From: Gulosibacter hominis
GTDB taxonomy: Bacteria; Actinomycetota; Actinomycetes; Actinomycetales; Microbacteriaceae
Reading direction: 5' to 3'
Assembly: GCF_904842695.1 (NCBI RefSeq)
Contig: NZ_CAJGWQ010000015.1
Span: 1 to 48,901 of the forward strand
Length of the DNA stretch: 48,901 nt
Part shown: in pieces, positions 31,836-41,274 of the stretch
How the letters are laid out: each line of letters opens with the position of its first letter
How positions within the stretch are numbered: position 1 is the stretch's first letter
Notes under the pieces: generated by a model
Told to the model about the DNA's origin: nothing
Database searches by the model: none
What the model saw: the letters and a program-made list of their open reading frames with translations, nothing else
Position numbers and translations under genes: made by a program

Positions 31836-34346
31836 CTAGGCGTTGCGGCGCTGTGCCATGAGGGTGGCGCCGGTAGCTGCGATGAGCAGTGCCACGGCGA
31901 TACCGCCCACGAGCAGGTTGCTGTCGGCACCAGTCGCGGCGAGGGCGCCCTCGGCGGGAGTCTTACCGCCAGCAGCCTGGTCGTCCTTACCGGGCTCGTT
32001 CGGCAGCGGCGTGGCTTCGTCAGCAACTACCTCGAAGGTGGCGGTTGCTTCGGCGTCGCCCTGAGTTGCAACGACGGTGTACGTACCGGCCGGGAATGGC
32101 TGGTTGTCTGCGATGACCTCACCGGTGGCCTTGTCGAAGGTCGCCCAGGTGATGTTCTCTGAGAACTCGCCAGCCTCGTTCGGCATGACGGTGAACTGTG
32201 CGTTGATGCCTTCCGGACCGGTAACGGTCAGGGTGACTTCTTCGCCAGCGTTCCAGCCGGTACCCGAGATGAGGATGCCCTCAGCCGACTTCTCGACGGT
32301 CACCTTTTCGGGGTCGACAGTGATGGAGGGTGCCTCATCCTCAGTCTCGGCAACGGTCAGCGGCAGCACGGCTGCGGTGCCCGACTGGTTGAAGATGAGC
32401 GTCAGGTTCTGCTTGCCCGCGAGGTCGGCCGGGATGTTCAGGGTGATCTCAGCCTCAACCACGTCACCGTTAGCGGTGTCGCCAGTGATGGTGCCGGTAC
32501 CAACAACCTGCTCGCCGATCTTCACGTCGACGCTCTCGTTCGCAAGGAAGTCCTTCGAGCGCAGGTTGAAGTTCTTCACCTTGAAGGTGAAGTCTTCGCC
32601 AGCCTTCAAGGTCGGGCCCTCACCGTAGGCGGTGAAGAAGCCTTCCGTGTCGACACCGGGGCGTGCGGTCGGAACCTTGAGTTCCTGGCCGGGCAGGTCC
32701 TTCACATACTCGGTGAAGGCGTCGAGGTCGACCGAACCGGTGTCAAACAGCGAGCCCTCGGCGAGGGTGTGGAAGTTGTCGCCACCGCCAGCGAGGAAGG
32801 TGGGCATAACAACCTTGTATTCCGCATCCATGCTGAGCGGGTTGCCGTCGATGGTGATGCCGGTGATACGGTCACCCTCGGCGCGGCTCGAGTCGCTGGT
32901 GTACGACACGTTCGGCGAGATGCCGAGCTGCAGGTAGGGACGGCTCGGAACTTCACCGTTCGCGTCGCGCTGCCACTGCTCTTCAAACACCTGTTTGAGC
33001 TGTGCGCCGCTCAGGGTGACAACGGCGAGGTTGTTGGTGAAGGGCAGCACGGTCTGTGCATCCTTGTAGGTGAGCACGCCGTCACCGGCGATGTCGGCAC
33101 GCAGGCCACCGGGGTTCATGATCGAGAGGTCAGCACCACCGGCAACGTTCTTGTTGGCCCACTGGTACATCGAGTCGGCAACGAGCACACCGAGTGACGA
33201 TGCCTCCGCCCGGTCGTCTTTGACTGCAGCCCCGTCGGCCCAGGTGTAGGCGCGGGTGATTTCGTCGTTCACAACACCGATCTGTTCAGCGCCGAGCACT
33301 TTGGCCTCACTGTAGGCGGCTTCCTTGATAGCCACGACCTTGTCGTAAACCTGCTGCGACTGCGGTGAGAGACCGTCGCGGGTGTAAACCGGAGCCTTGT
33401 CCGCGATGGTGTCGATCACTGCGCTGTCAGTCTTGACGATCTTGTTGTCAGCGTCGACCGTGAAGACGATCTGGCCAACCTGCTTGCCGTATTCACCGGC
33501 CTGCAGCACCCGACGTTCGCTGATGTCGTAGTTGTAGCCGTAGTGGGTGTGGCCGTGCAGTACGAGGTCGACCTTGTCGGAGGTGTCCTTCACCATGCTC
33601 GAGAACACCTCGTTGCCGAGATTCGTGTCGAGATCGGCCGTCGGGCCGCCCTCGTGGTACGAGGCGATGATGATGTCAGCGGCGCCTGCCTGCTCGATTT
33701 CTTCGGCGTACTTGTTCACGGCCGCAACCGGGTCGCCAAAGGTGAGACCCTGGATGCCCTGGGGCGAGACAGCTGACGGGGTCGATTCGGTGACAGCACC
33801 GATGACGGCAACCTTGACGCCGTTCACTTCGTAGATTTTGTAGGCGTCCATCAGCAGCGAACCGTCACCCTTGGTGACGTTCGCGGCGAGGAGGGTGCCG
33901 CCGAGCTTCTGACGGATGCGCTCAGCGTCTTCCTGGCCCTTGTCGAATTCGTGGTTACCCACGGTGAACGAGTGCTGGCTGCCCTCACTGAGCGCGGTCA
34001 GTGCATCCATTGTTGGGTCGTCGTTCTGCAGCGACGATTCAAATTCTGAGGCACCCACCTGGTCACCGTTGGCGACGAACAGCGTGTTCTCGGCACCGAA
34101 TTTGTCGGCGATGGTCAATGAACCTGCAGCGAAAGCCTCCAGGTTTGAGAGTCGACCATGGAAGTCGTTGTACGAAACGATGTTGATCTGCTTCTGCCCC
34201 TCGGCCAGGTCGGCAGCGGGAGAAATGATCTCGGTGTTCTGCAGGGATTCGTCAGCGAAGGCGGGTGCGGCGATGCCGGCGAAGGCAAGCAGCCCGCCAA
34301 CGACGCTAGCGACTGCGCCGCGCACGAAATTTTTCTTGTGAGCCAC
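31836..34346 (-). CDS. wall-anchored bifunctional 5'-nucleotidase / metallophosphatase
   Basis: This secreted 836-residue UshA-type enzyme removes phosphate from nucleotides outside the cell. A signal peptide (1-31, ending AFA) precedes the metallophosphatase domain with YNDFHGR, GDQVGAS, VGNHEFDKG and HGHTH metal-ligand motifs. The 5'-nucleotidase C-terminal domain follows (GADLSIMNPGGLRADI, FLAGGGDNFHTL). Then come two Ig-like regions, a Glu/Pro linker and the cell-wall sorting signal LAATG with a hydrophobic helix and RRNA tail. LAxTG is the class E sortase type; no sortase gene is in the window. The start GTG is preceded by GAGGAGG. Confidence 0.92.
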   Translation of the reverse strand: MAHKKNFVRGAVASVVGGLLAFAGIAAPAFADESLQNTEIISPAADLAEGQKQINIVSYNDFHGRLSNLEAFAAGSLTIADKFGAENTLFVANGDQVGASEFESSLQNDDPTMDALTALSEGSQHSFTVGNHEFDKGQEDAERIRQKLGGTLLAANVTKGDGSLLMDAYKIYEVNGVKVAVIGAVTESTPSAVSPQGIQGLTFGDPVAAVNKYAEEIEQAGAADIIIASYHEGGPTADLDTNLGNEVFSSMVKDTSDKVDLVLHGHTHYGYNYDISERRVLQAGEYGKQVGQIVFTVDADNKIVKTDSAVIDTIADKAPVYTRDGLSPQSQQVYDKVVAIKEAAYSEAKVLGAEQIGVVNDEITRAYTWADGAAVKDDRAEASSLGVLVADSMYQWANKNVAGGADLSIMNPGGLRADIAGDGVLTYKDAQTVLPFTNNLAVVTLSGAQLKQVFEEQWQRDANGEVPSRPYLQLGISPNVSYTSDSSRAEGDRITGITIDGNPLSMDAEYKVVMPTFLAGGGDNFHTLAEGSLFDTGSVDLDAFTEYVKDLPGQELKVPTARPGVDTEGFFTAYGEGPTLKAGEDFTFKVKNFNLRSKDFLANESVDVKIGEQVVGTGTITGDTANGDVVEAEITLNIPADLAGKQNLTLIFNQSGTAAVLPLTVAETEDEAPSITVDPEKVTVEKSAEGILISGTGWNAGEEVTLTVTGPEGINAQFTVMPNEAGEFSENITWATFDKATGEVIADNQPFPAGTYTVVATQGDAEATATFEVVADEATPLPNEPGKDDQAAGGKTPAEGALAATGADSNLLVGGIAVALLIAATGATLMAQRRNA

Positions 34347-34541
34347 TCGGCCCCTCCTCAGTGATTCGTCAGCCAGGACTCAGCCAGACTCCCAGCCACC
34401 TGTTACATTGCCGCAACAACTTGGTGAACGGAAGGTTACAAGAACTCGGAACTTTGGCCTACCATGCCGATGGTGTCAACCAGCCGACTGTAGGGATGCA
34501 TCCCAAGCCACCAATTCCATCTCGAGTGCCGAAAATATTGC

Positions 34542-35180
34542 CTATTCGAGGACGAACATCACCGGTTCTGATTCGGCACCGTTTACGGTCACCTTGAGGT
34601 GGTAGTAGGAGTCACCACCGACCGCCGCCGGACGTTCCGCATCGCAGGTATCTGGCGTTGACCGCTCCCGCACCCACTCAAGCTGCGGAGATTCGAATTT
34701 GCGCCCCGGTTCCAATAACACCTGCTGATTTTCGGGGTTTTGTTGGCAGTCGGTCGAGGCCCAAATCTGGTCGCTACCCGACGTGATGCGGAATTGCTGC
34801 ACGGCGGTGCCGACATTGAATATGCATTTGTTGGCACCGGTGTTCTCGATGCTGAACGAGAGCTTCGGACGAGCGTCCGGCCCGTATGAGCGAGCGTCGG
34901 TGGCCGCTGTCACTGTCACGTCTTCGGGCCCGCAGGGCCGCGGCTCGGCGGGTGTCTGCGGCTGTGAAGTGTCGCCCGGCGTGGTGGTCTTACCGGCCTC
35001 AGGTGTTGTTGCAGGTGCTGTTGGCGGGTTGGTAGCGGGGGCCGCATCCGGTTTATCGGCCGCAAACAAGCCAATGATTGCACTTGCGCCCCACCAGATG
35101 AGAGCGATCACAGCGACGAGCAACAGCAGCGCCACGATCCGACGACGTCGGTAGACCGCGGGGCTGGGTTTGGTGCTCAC
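34542..35180 (-). CDS. membrane-anchored extracytoplasmic beta-sandwich-like protein, unknown
   Basis: The 212 residues have a basic start (RRRR), one helix (about 17-40) and a Pro/Thr-rich linker (45-80). The outer domain of about 125 residues starts CGPEDVTVTAATDA and has further cysteines (NKCIF, TDCQQN, DTCDAE), so two disulphides are likely. The strand-rich pattern and ending resemble Ig-like or DUF4232-like domains, but I cannot name it. I chose GTG 35180: TACATT ends six bases upstream (leaderless) and the protein then begins just before the anchor. The frame extends to ATG 35234 or beyond as an alternative. Confidence 0.7.
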   Translation of the reverse strand: MSTKPSPAVYRRRRIVALLLLVAVIALIWWGASAIIGLFAADKPDAAPATNPPTAPATTPEAGKTTTPGDTSQPQTPAEPRPCGPEDVTVTAATDARSYGPDARPKLSFSIENTGANKCIFNVGTAVQQFRITSGSDQIWASTDCQQNPENQQVLLEPGRKFESPQLEWVRERSTPDTCDAERPAAVGGDSYYHLKVTVNGAESEPVMFVLE

Positions 35181-35309
35181 AGCAGTAATGTACCCGGATG
35201 CTTTGGAGATTCCGGCGTGCAGTGCCGAGAACATGTGAGCAGGGATGCGGGCAGGGGATGCGGGCGCCACTTCCAACGGATGGTGCCGGTCGGCAGTGCC
35301 TGGAAAACC

Positions 35310-35347
35310 GGCAGCCGCCACCAACCATTTGGTCAGTGGCGGCTGCC
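35310..35347 (-). terminator. terminator of the extracellular nuclease gene
   Basis: GGCAGCCGCCAC pairs perfectly with GTGGCGGCTGCC around a 14-base loop. On the minus strand GGTTTTCC follows. It lies 46 bp after the nuclease stop. Confidence 0.82.
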
Positions 35348-35392
35348 GATTTATGGGTGCTGCGCTATCGAGCGCTGCGCACCTGGCGCGGG

Positions 35393-38300
35393 CTAGGCGT
35401 TGCGGCGGCGCAGTGCCACCAGGCTAGCGCCGGCAGCGAGCACCACGAAGGTCGCCACCAGCAGCGGCGTCACGTCGCTGGCACCGGTGTTGGCGAGCTT
35501 GTCGGTGACGTCCACCGAGTTCACGCCACCCTTGCCCGACGGGGTCTTGCCGGTGTCGGGCTTGCCGCCGTCGGTCTGGCCAGGCTCAGTTTGGCCCGGC
35601 TCAGTGTCGCTGGCCGTTACCGTGAAGGTGATTTCCTGAGTGAATTCGCCATCAGTGACGGTCACCGTGTAGGTGCCGGCCGGGAATTCCTGGTTGTTGG
35701 CGATGAGGTTCCCCTCAGCGTCGTACTTTGCCCAGGTGAGCTGCTGCGCGAACGCACCGTCCTCGTTGGTCACCACGTCGGTGAGTTCGGCGCGGTAGCC
35801 GTTCGGGCCGGCAACCACGAACGAGAGCTCGGTATTGGCGGGCCAGTTCGCACCCTCAACGTAGAACCCAGCGGTCGAGTCGGGGGCTGAAGCCTCAACC
35901 GGGTTGACCTCGAGCTTGGGCTCGAGCACCGTGATGTCGGCAGTGGCGGTCTTGTCTTCCGACTCGATAGCAACTACCTCGTGCTTACCCGACTCGGTTG
36001 CGGCCGGCACCTGGAACTCGCCCTTGATCTCACCGTTTTCATCGGCGACGACGTCCGCCACCTTGACCGGGGTCGAGTGCAGTTCGATCTTGACGTCTGC
36101 GCCCGGCGTGAAGCCCTCACCCTGGAAGATGACGGTGCCACGCAGCAGGTATTCGCTGGTGTCAGTGGTCAGCTTCACCTCGGCCGGGTCAACGGTCTCA
36201 GTCGGTTCCGCAGTCTCGGTCGGCTCCGCCGTTCCAGTCGGCTCAACGGTCGGTTCGACAGTCGGCTCCGGAGTCGGAGTCGGCGTCTCAGTCGGGATCT
36301 CGGCGACCACTACGGTGAACGCCACCTGGCCAAATGACTCCGACAGGTCGGCACGGTTCACCGCATATTTGCCGTCGCCCAGCTCAGTGAGGTTCATCGG
36401 AGTGACGCTATCGAGCGCGATAACGCCCTGCACCTGGTAACCATCCTTCGCAGTTACCTGCAGCACAATCTGGTCGCCGAGGAACTTACGTTCCGAACCA
36501 TCGCTGTTTGCGGCGTAATAACGGTCGCTGTTACCCGAACCGAATTTCGCATCCACCGACTCAGTACCGTCGAAGAACGCGAGCTCGGCGAGGTCTTGCG
36601 ATCCCTGCTGGGAGCCCTCTGGCAGCACCTTCGCAACTGCACTCACCTGCGAGAAGCCGGCAACGAACTTCGCCGGAGCATCCGCGGTGACCTCAACGGT
36701 CGCCATCGGGTACTCACCTGGCGAAACCTTCGCGGGCTGGGTCTCACCGGTCTCAGCGTCAATGTAGGTCGCATCCGCCGACTTAATGTCAGTCTGCGGC
36801 AAACGCGCGGTGTCAGCCTCGTTGAAGTACTGCGAACGCGGGTTCGCAATCGGGAAGTACACCTCGGCCTTACCGGGAGCAATGCCGGTGAAGTGATAGG
36901 TGCCGTCCGTATCGGTGGTCATCCACCACTTGCCGTCTGCATCCTTCACATAGACATAGCCCTTGCCAGTCTCCAGCTCACCTTCGTCAAGCTTGTTGTT
37001 CAGCTTGTTGTCACGGAAGAACTGCACGTCCAGCGAACCGGTCTCAGCCTGCTCAAACTGCAGTCCAACGAGCTTCGGGTTGTGGTCGGATGCGCGGAAC
37101 TGGTCGGATGCGTACAGCTGCGTCACGTTGTAGTTGTTACGGCTGTACTCGAGTGCGATCGGCTCGTAGGCGTTGATCGTCCAGATGTCAGTGCCGGTCA
37201 CCAGCTTTGCTGCGGCAGGCGAGGCGAACACGTGGTCGAGCGAACCAACCAGGCCACCGAACAGGTATGAGTACTCACCCTCGCTCACCTGCTGCACGTA
37301 GCCGGCATTGATGATGGTCTGCACCGGATCTTCCATGGTGTAGGCGTTGAAGTCACCGGCGAGGAACACCAGGTCGGTGCCCTGCTTCTGCTGCTGTGTT
37401 TCAGCGAATTCGACCACGGCCTGAGCCTGGCGGGTGCGGTCACCATTCCAGCCACCGACGTTGTTCGCCGGGTTGTCGTCCTTATCGAAGCTGGCGTTGT
37501 CGCCCGAGCCTTCGCCACCCTTTGACTTGAGGTGATTCACGATCATCACGAACTTCTGGTCGGCCTTGGCCACCGGCGAGAAGGTTGCTGCCAGCGGTGC
37601 GCGGGCGTTCGTGAAGTTGGGGTTGTCGAGAATTTCGGTCGAGCCGTCCACGTAGCTCACCTCGGCGGGCTGGTAGATGAAAGCGGTGCGGATGACGTCA
37701 TCACCGGTTGCCGGGATGCTCTCGGGCGAGGCGACATATGCCCACTTTTCGGCACCAGCATCCTTGTTCAGCTCGCTGACGAGGTGTGCGAGAGCGGCGT
37801 CACGTTCCTTACCGAAGTCGGCCGAGTCTTCGATCTCTTCGAGAGCGATGACCGATGCATCCAGCTTGTTGATTGCGGCGACGATCTTGGCCTGCTGGCG
37901 CTCGAAGCTTTCGGCGTTGTAGGCGCCGCGAGCGCGGCAGTAGTTGGTGGTGGTGGGGTTGCCCTGACGGTCGGCGTAGAACTTGCAGCCGTTTTCTTGT
38001 TCGCCGAGTGCGGTGAAGTAGTTCAGCACGTTGAACGTACCGACGGTGATGTCGCCACCAACCTCTGCCGGAGCTGCTTCACGAACATCGCTGAAAGTTG
38101 CGGGGATCCACTCCGAGTCGGCACCGACAATCTGCTGCTGCGGCTGCAGACGCCAGGCGTCGTGTCCGTAGTCGAGCACGACAGGCTTGGCGAAGGCTGC
38201 GGTGGCACCAATGGTGACCGGCTTGTCGAGCGAGAGGTACGGCAGCGGCGAGTTCTGGGCGGTCGCATTCTTGGTGTAATCCCAGGTCGCACCGTCATCG

Positions 38301-39523
38301 AGCAGCACGCCGTGTGCGGCGTTGTAGTCGGCCTGCGCGTGAGCTTCAGCCGAGTCGGGCACACCAACCTCGGTGGGCTGCACAAGCGGCTTGGTGCCGA
38401 AGGCGAGCCCGATTTCACCGTAGCGGTTCAGGCCGTAGTTGTCGGTGACGGTGTAGTCACCCGACAGTTCAAGGAGCATCCCCTCGTAGCGCTCACGCTC
38501 GGCGTCGGTGGCCGGCCAGGCATCGAGCTTCACGGGGGTTGCTTCACCGAGCGACTGCTCGAGCTTGCTGACGCTGTTGGCGCTGATCTGGGTCGACCCG
38601 AAGTACTCGCTCACCTTACCGGTGACCGAGACCGAGTCGCCGATCTGCACGCTAGCGGCGTGCTTGCTGCCGTAGATGAACACACCGCTCGAGCGGGTGG
38701 CGTCAGCTTCGCCAGGGGCCTGGATGAAGAAACCGTTCTTACCGCCGGTCGGGTAGACGGCGGTCACGATGCCCTCAACGGTGACGGTCTGGTCAACCAG
38801 CGGCGATTTATCACCCTCACCCTGCACCTCGACGATCGGCGTGACCGTCTGAGCCGGGTCGGTCGGCTTCGGAGTGTCAGTGGGCTGCGGGGTCCCGGTC
38901 GGCTCGGGCGTTTCAGTGGGCTCGGTTGCGGCGTTACCCGACTTCTGCGGGGTCGGCTCACCGACTGCGAAGTCGGCCTTGTTGTTGTCGGTGTCTTGGG
39001 TGACCGGAGTACGCGCAGCCGAGGTCGCGTTCTTGGTGCCCGCAGCCGGCGCGCCCTCGAAACGCTTTGCACCCGCACCCCAACCAACGAGGTCAACTGC
39101 GGTGCCGTTGTGGCTCAGCTCAACAATGCCTTCTTTGCCGCCCATAGCAATCTTGCCCTCGGCGTCGAATTCAAAATCGACGGTGCCGCCGCTGCCCCGA
39201 GCCTGTGCGATTAGGTAGTAGTCGCCGGGCGCAACGGTGCCGCTCAGCTGGGTGACGCCGCCCGAGTTGCCCGACTTGGCTGAGAAGTACTCAACCTGCC
39301 AGCCCGACAGATCGATGGGCTGATCCGACACGTTGTAGAGCTCAATGAAGTCGCGCTTGTAGGTTGCGCCGCTATTGCCGCCGCCGCCGTAGACTTCGCT
39401 GATCACCAGCGAGGTCGAGGGCGCTGCCGCAGCACCGTCCGCGTTTGCCGGCAGCGCCACGAACCCTGCTGCACTGAGCGCAGCAATGGCAGCCGTAGCA
39501 GCCAGCTTCTTTCCAAATCGCAC
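35393..39523 (-). CDS. wall-anchored ExeM/NucH-family extracellular nuclease
   Basis: This 1376-residue secreted nuclease is built in order from a signal peptide (about 1-28), a lamin-tail domain (35-165; VYGGGGNSGATYKRDFIELYN), a Thr/Pro repeat linker and an OB-fold (about 225-330). The endonuclease/exonuclease/phosphatase domain spans about 495-815 with GTFNVLNYF, ALEEIEDS, VNHLKSKGG, GDFNAY and SDHNPKL. Then come a Cna-B/SdrD-like domain, a second PT/EPT repeat, Ig-like domains, and the sorting signal LANTG with RRRNA. It should degrade extracellular DNA while fixed to the wall. It starts at GTG 39523 after AAGGGA. Its partner nucleotidase lies two genes downstream. Confidence 0.92.
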   Translation of the reverse strand: MRFGKKLAATAAIAALSAAGFVALPANADGAAAAPSTSLVISEVYGGGGNSGATYKRDFIELYNVSDQPIDLSGWQVEYFSAKSGNSGGVTQLSGTVAPGDYYLIAQARGSGGTVDFEFDAEGKIAMGGKEGIVELSHNGTAVDLVGWGAGAKRFEGAPAAGTKNATSAARTPVTQDTDNNKADFAVGEPTPQKSGNAATEPTETPEPTGTPQPTDTPKPTDPAQTVTPIVEVQGEGDKSPLVDQTVTVEGIVTAVYPTGGKNGFFIQAPGEADATRSSGVFIYGSKHAASVQIGDSVSVTGKVSEYFGSTQISANSVSKLEQSLGEATPVKLDAWPATDAERERYEGMLLELSGDYTVTDNYGLNRYGEIGLAFGTKPLVQPTEVGVPDSAEAHAQADYNAAHGVLLDDGATWDYTKNATAQNSPLPYLSLDKPVTIGATAAFAKPVVLDYGHDAWRLQPQQQIVGADSEWIPATFSDVREAAPAEVGGDITVGTFNVLNYFTALGEQENGCKFYADRQGNPTTTNYCRARGAYNAESFERQQAKIVAAINKLDASVIALEEIEDSADFGKERDAALAHLVSELNKDAGAEKWAYVASPESIPATGDDVIRTAFIYQPAEVSYVDGSTEILDNPNFTNARAPLAATFSPVAKADQKFVMIVNHLKSKGGEGSGDNASFDKDDNPANNVGGWNGDRTRQAQAVVEFAETQQQKQGTDLVFLAGDFNAYTMEDPVQTIINAGYVQQVSEGEYSYLFGGLVGSLDHVFASPAAAKLVTGTDIWTINAYEPIALEYSRNNYNVTQLYASDQFRASDHNPKLVGLQFEQAETGSLDVQFFRDNKLNNKLDEGELETGKGYVYVKDADGKWWMTTDTDGTYHFTGIAPGKAEVYFPIANPRSQYFNEADTARLPQTDIKSADATYIDAETGETQPAKVSPGEYPMATVEVTADAPAKFVAGFSQVSAVAKVLPEGSQQGSQDLAELAFFDGTESVDAKFGSGNSDRYYAANSDGSERKFLGDQIVLQVTAKDGYQVQGVIALDSVTPMNLTELGDGKYAVNRADLSESFGQVAFTVVVAEIPTETPTPTPEPTVEPTVEPTGTAEPTETAEPTETVDPAEVKLTTDTSEYLLRGTVIFQGEGFTPGADVKIELHSTPVKVADVVADENGEIKGEFQVPAATESGKHEVVAIESEDKTATADITVLEPKLEVNPVEASAPDSTAGFYVEGANWPANTELSFVVAGPNGYRAELTDVVTNEDGAFAQQLTWAKYDAEGNLIANNQEFPAGTYTVTVTDGEFTQEITFTVTASDTEPGQTEPGQTDGGKPDTGKTPSGKGGVNSVDVTDKLANTGASDVTPLLVATFVVLAAGASLVALRRRNA

Positions 39524-39667
39524 CGCAATATTCCCTTCTATGGGCCGTCATGACGCGAAGACACTACTGATCGGCGTTAGCGTCCAGGTGAACGGCAGTG
39601 AACCTACAGGTGGCCCACAGGAGTTCGGCACAAAAAATGTGGCCTGCCAGCTCGCAACCCAGTCCAG

Positions 39668-40168
39668 TTAAAGACTCAAAATCATGCGGGTATTACCGAG
39701 CGTATTGGGTTTCACCCACGGCAGATCCAAAAACTCAGCCGTGCCCTCATCCGGCGAGCGCAGCATCTCGCGATAGGTGCCAGTGTCGATGACCCGCTCA
39801 GCAACCGGTTCAAATCCGTGCCGAGCAAAAAAATCCGTTTCAAAAGTCAGACAGAACAGACGCGACAGGCCAATTTCGCGCGCTTCCGCAACCAAAAATT
39901 CAACCAACCGATACCCGATACCGTAGCCGCGCATCCCCGGCTCAACCGCAATAGTGCGCAGCTCACCCAGGTCGCGCCACAGCACGTGCAGCGCGCCGCA
40001 GCCGACCACGCGGCCATCAACCTCGACCACCGCGAAGTCGCGCATCGACTCGTAGAGCACAACGAGGTCTTTTTGCAGCACGATGTTTTCGTCGACGTAC
40101 GGCTGAATCAGCTCGTACACCGTCGGCACATCGCGCAGCTCCGCCTTGCGCACCAGAATCTCGCTCAT
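39668..40168 (-). CDS. argA: amino-acid N-acetyltransferase, mycobacterial ArgA type
   Basis: This GNAT enzyme acetylates glutamate to start arginine synthesis. The 166 residues resemble the short ArgA of mycobacteria as I recall it: VVGCGALHVLWRDLGELRT, MRGYGIGYRLVEF (acetyl-CoA P-loop), FCLTFETDFFARHGFEPV and the ending EFLDLPWVKPNTLGNTRMIL. I chose ATG 40168 (MSEILVRKAELRDVP); the longer frame to 40321 overlaps the divergent phosphatase gene. A TAGAGT box lies eight bases upstream. Confidence 0.9.
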   Translation of the reverse strand: MSEILVRKAELRDVPTVYELIQPYVDENIVLQKDLVVLYESMRDFAVVEVDGRVVGCGALHVLWRDLGELRTIAVEPGMRGYGIGYRLVEFLVAEAREIGLSRLFCLTFETDFFARHGFEPVAERVIDTGTYREMLRSPDEGTAEFLDLPWVKPNTLGNTRMILSL

Positions 40169-40245
40169 TGCCGACAACTCTACGCTGCGACGTCGATGCC
40201 GGCACTTGCTGGCGCACCGCGCGCTGTTGCCGCCGCGCCAAAGAG

Positions 40246-40251
40246 TACGAT
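40246..40251 (+). promoter_or_regulatory. -10 box of a likely leaderless ppx promoter
   Basis: TACGAT ends seven bases before the ATG at 40259. The divergent argA has TAGAGT at 40177-40182 (minus strand), so the two promoters are about 65 bp apart. Confidence 0.5.
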
Positions 40252-40258
40252 TGAATCC

Positions 40259-41191
40259 ATGCGCCTCGGAGTACTCGACGTCGGATCTAACACCGTTCAC
40301 CTCGTAATTGTGGATGCGCATCCGGGGGCAAAACCCGTGCCGATGGCGTCACAAAAGCGCGTGCTGCGGCTCATGCAATACATCGACGACTCGGGCGCGA
40401 TCAGCGACCACGGCGTCAAACGGATCATGGAAGCCATGGCGCACGCAAAAAAACTCATCGATGACGCCAATCTTGATGAGCTGCTGCCCATGGCAACCAG
40501 CGCCATCCGCGAGGCAAAAAACGGCAATAAGGTGCTCAAACGCATCCGCAAAGAGTTTGGCATCGATCTGCAGGTGATGTCGGGCGAGGATGAGGCACGC
40601 ACCACATTTTTGGCCGTGCGGCGCTGGTTCGGTTGGGCAGCCGGACGGATCATGCTGGTCGATATTGGCGGCGGCTCACTCGAACTCGCCGTGGGCGATG
40701 ATGAGCTGCCCGAATTGGCAATGTCGCTGCCGCTGGGCGCCGGACGCACCACCAAACAGTTTTTTCACCACGATCCCCCACTTGCCGGTGAGCTGACCGA
40801 GCTGCGCCAACACGTGCGCAAACTGCTACCGGATGCGGTACGAAAGTTTGGCGATCTGGCGCCGGCCGACCACTTCGTCGGCTCGTCAAAAACCGTGCGC
40901 TCGCTCACCCGCCTGGCCGGTTCGGTAATCGACGGGGTGGGCCCGAATGACCGGATGACGCTGCGCAAGTGGCAGCTCGACGACTGGATTCCGCGGCTCG
41001 CTCAGCTTCGAGCCGAATCACGCCCGGCGCTTCCCGGCGTGACCTCCGATCGCGCGTTCCAGATCGTCGGCGGCGGCATTGTGCTGTCTGAGGTGATGTC
41101 GGCATTCGGTATCGAACAGCTCGATGTGTCGCCGTGGGCGATGCGTGAGGGTGTGTTGCTCGACTATCTCGACCGGCTGCCCAATAGCTGA
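40259..41191 (+). CDS. Ppx/GppA-family phosphatase
   Basis: This exopolyphosphatase / pppGpp phosphohydrolase-type enzyme of the actin-like ATPase fold has 310 residues, the short actinobacterial form without a C-terminal HD extension. Visible are DVGSNTVHLVIVD (phosphate 1 loop), ATSAIREAKNG, SGEDEARTTFLAVRRWFGW, DIGGGSLELAVG (phosphate 2) and VGSSKTVRSL. I chose ATG 40259 (MRLGVLDVGSN) because the upstream frame is antisense to argA. The choice between polyphosphate and pppGpp as substrate cannot be made here. Confidence 0.9.
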   Translation: MRLGVLDVGSNTVHLVIVDAHPGAKPVPMASQKRVLRLMQYIDDSGAISDHGVKRIMEAMAHAKKLIDDANLDELLPMATSAIREAKNGNKVLKRIRKEFGIDLQVMSGEDEARTTFLAVRRWFGWAAGRIMLVDIGGGSLELAVGDDELPELAMSLPLGAGRTTKQFFHHDPPLAGELTELRQHVRKLLPDAVRKFGDLAPADHFVGSSKTVRSLTRLAGSVIDGVGPNDRMTLRKWQLDDWIPRLAQLRAESRPALPGVTSDRAFQIVGGGIVLSEVMSAFGIEQLDVSPWAMREGVLLDYLDRLPNS

Positions 41192-41224
41192 GCAAAACCG
41201 CCAACGCCTCCGGCGACGGGAAAC

Positions 41225-41260
41225 AACGGTGGCGGCCAGCATCCGCCACCCGCCACCGTT
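41225..41260. terminator. bidirectional terminator between ppx-like and esterase genes
   Basis: AACGGTGGCGG pairs with CCGCCACCGTT over a 14-base loop containing a second short pairing option. The genes on either side converge on it. Confidence 0.7.
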
Positions 41261-41274
41261 AGTTACCCGAATGA

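Noticed and set aside
37532-39214. A 560-codon open frame on the plus strand
   Set aside because: It is fully antisense to the extracellular nuclease, whose domains are unambiguous; the translation is compositionally biased with no motif.
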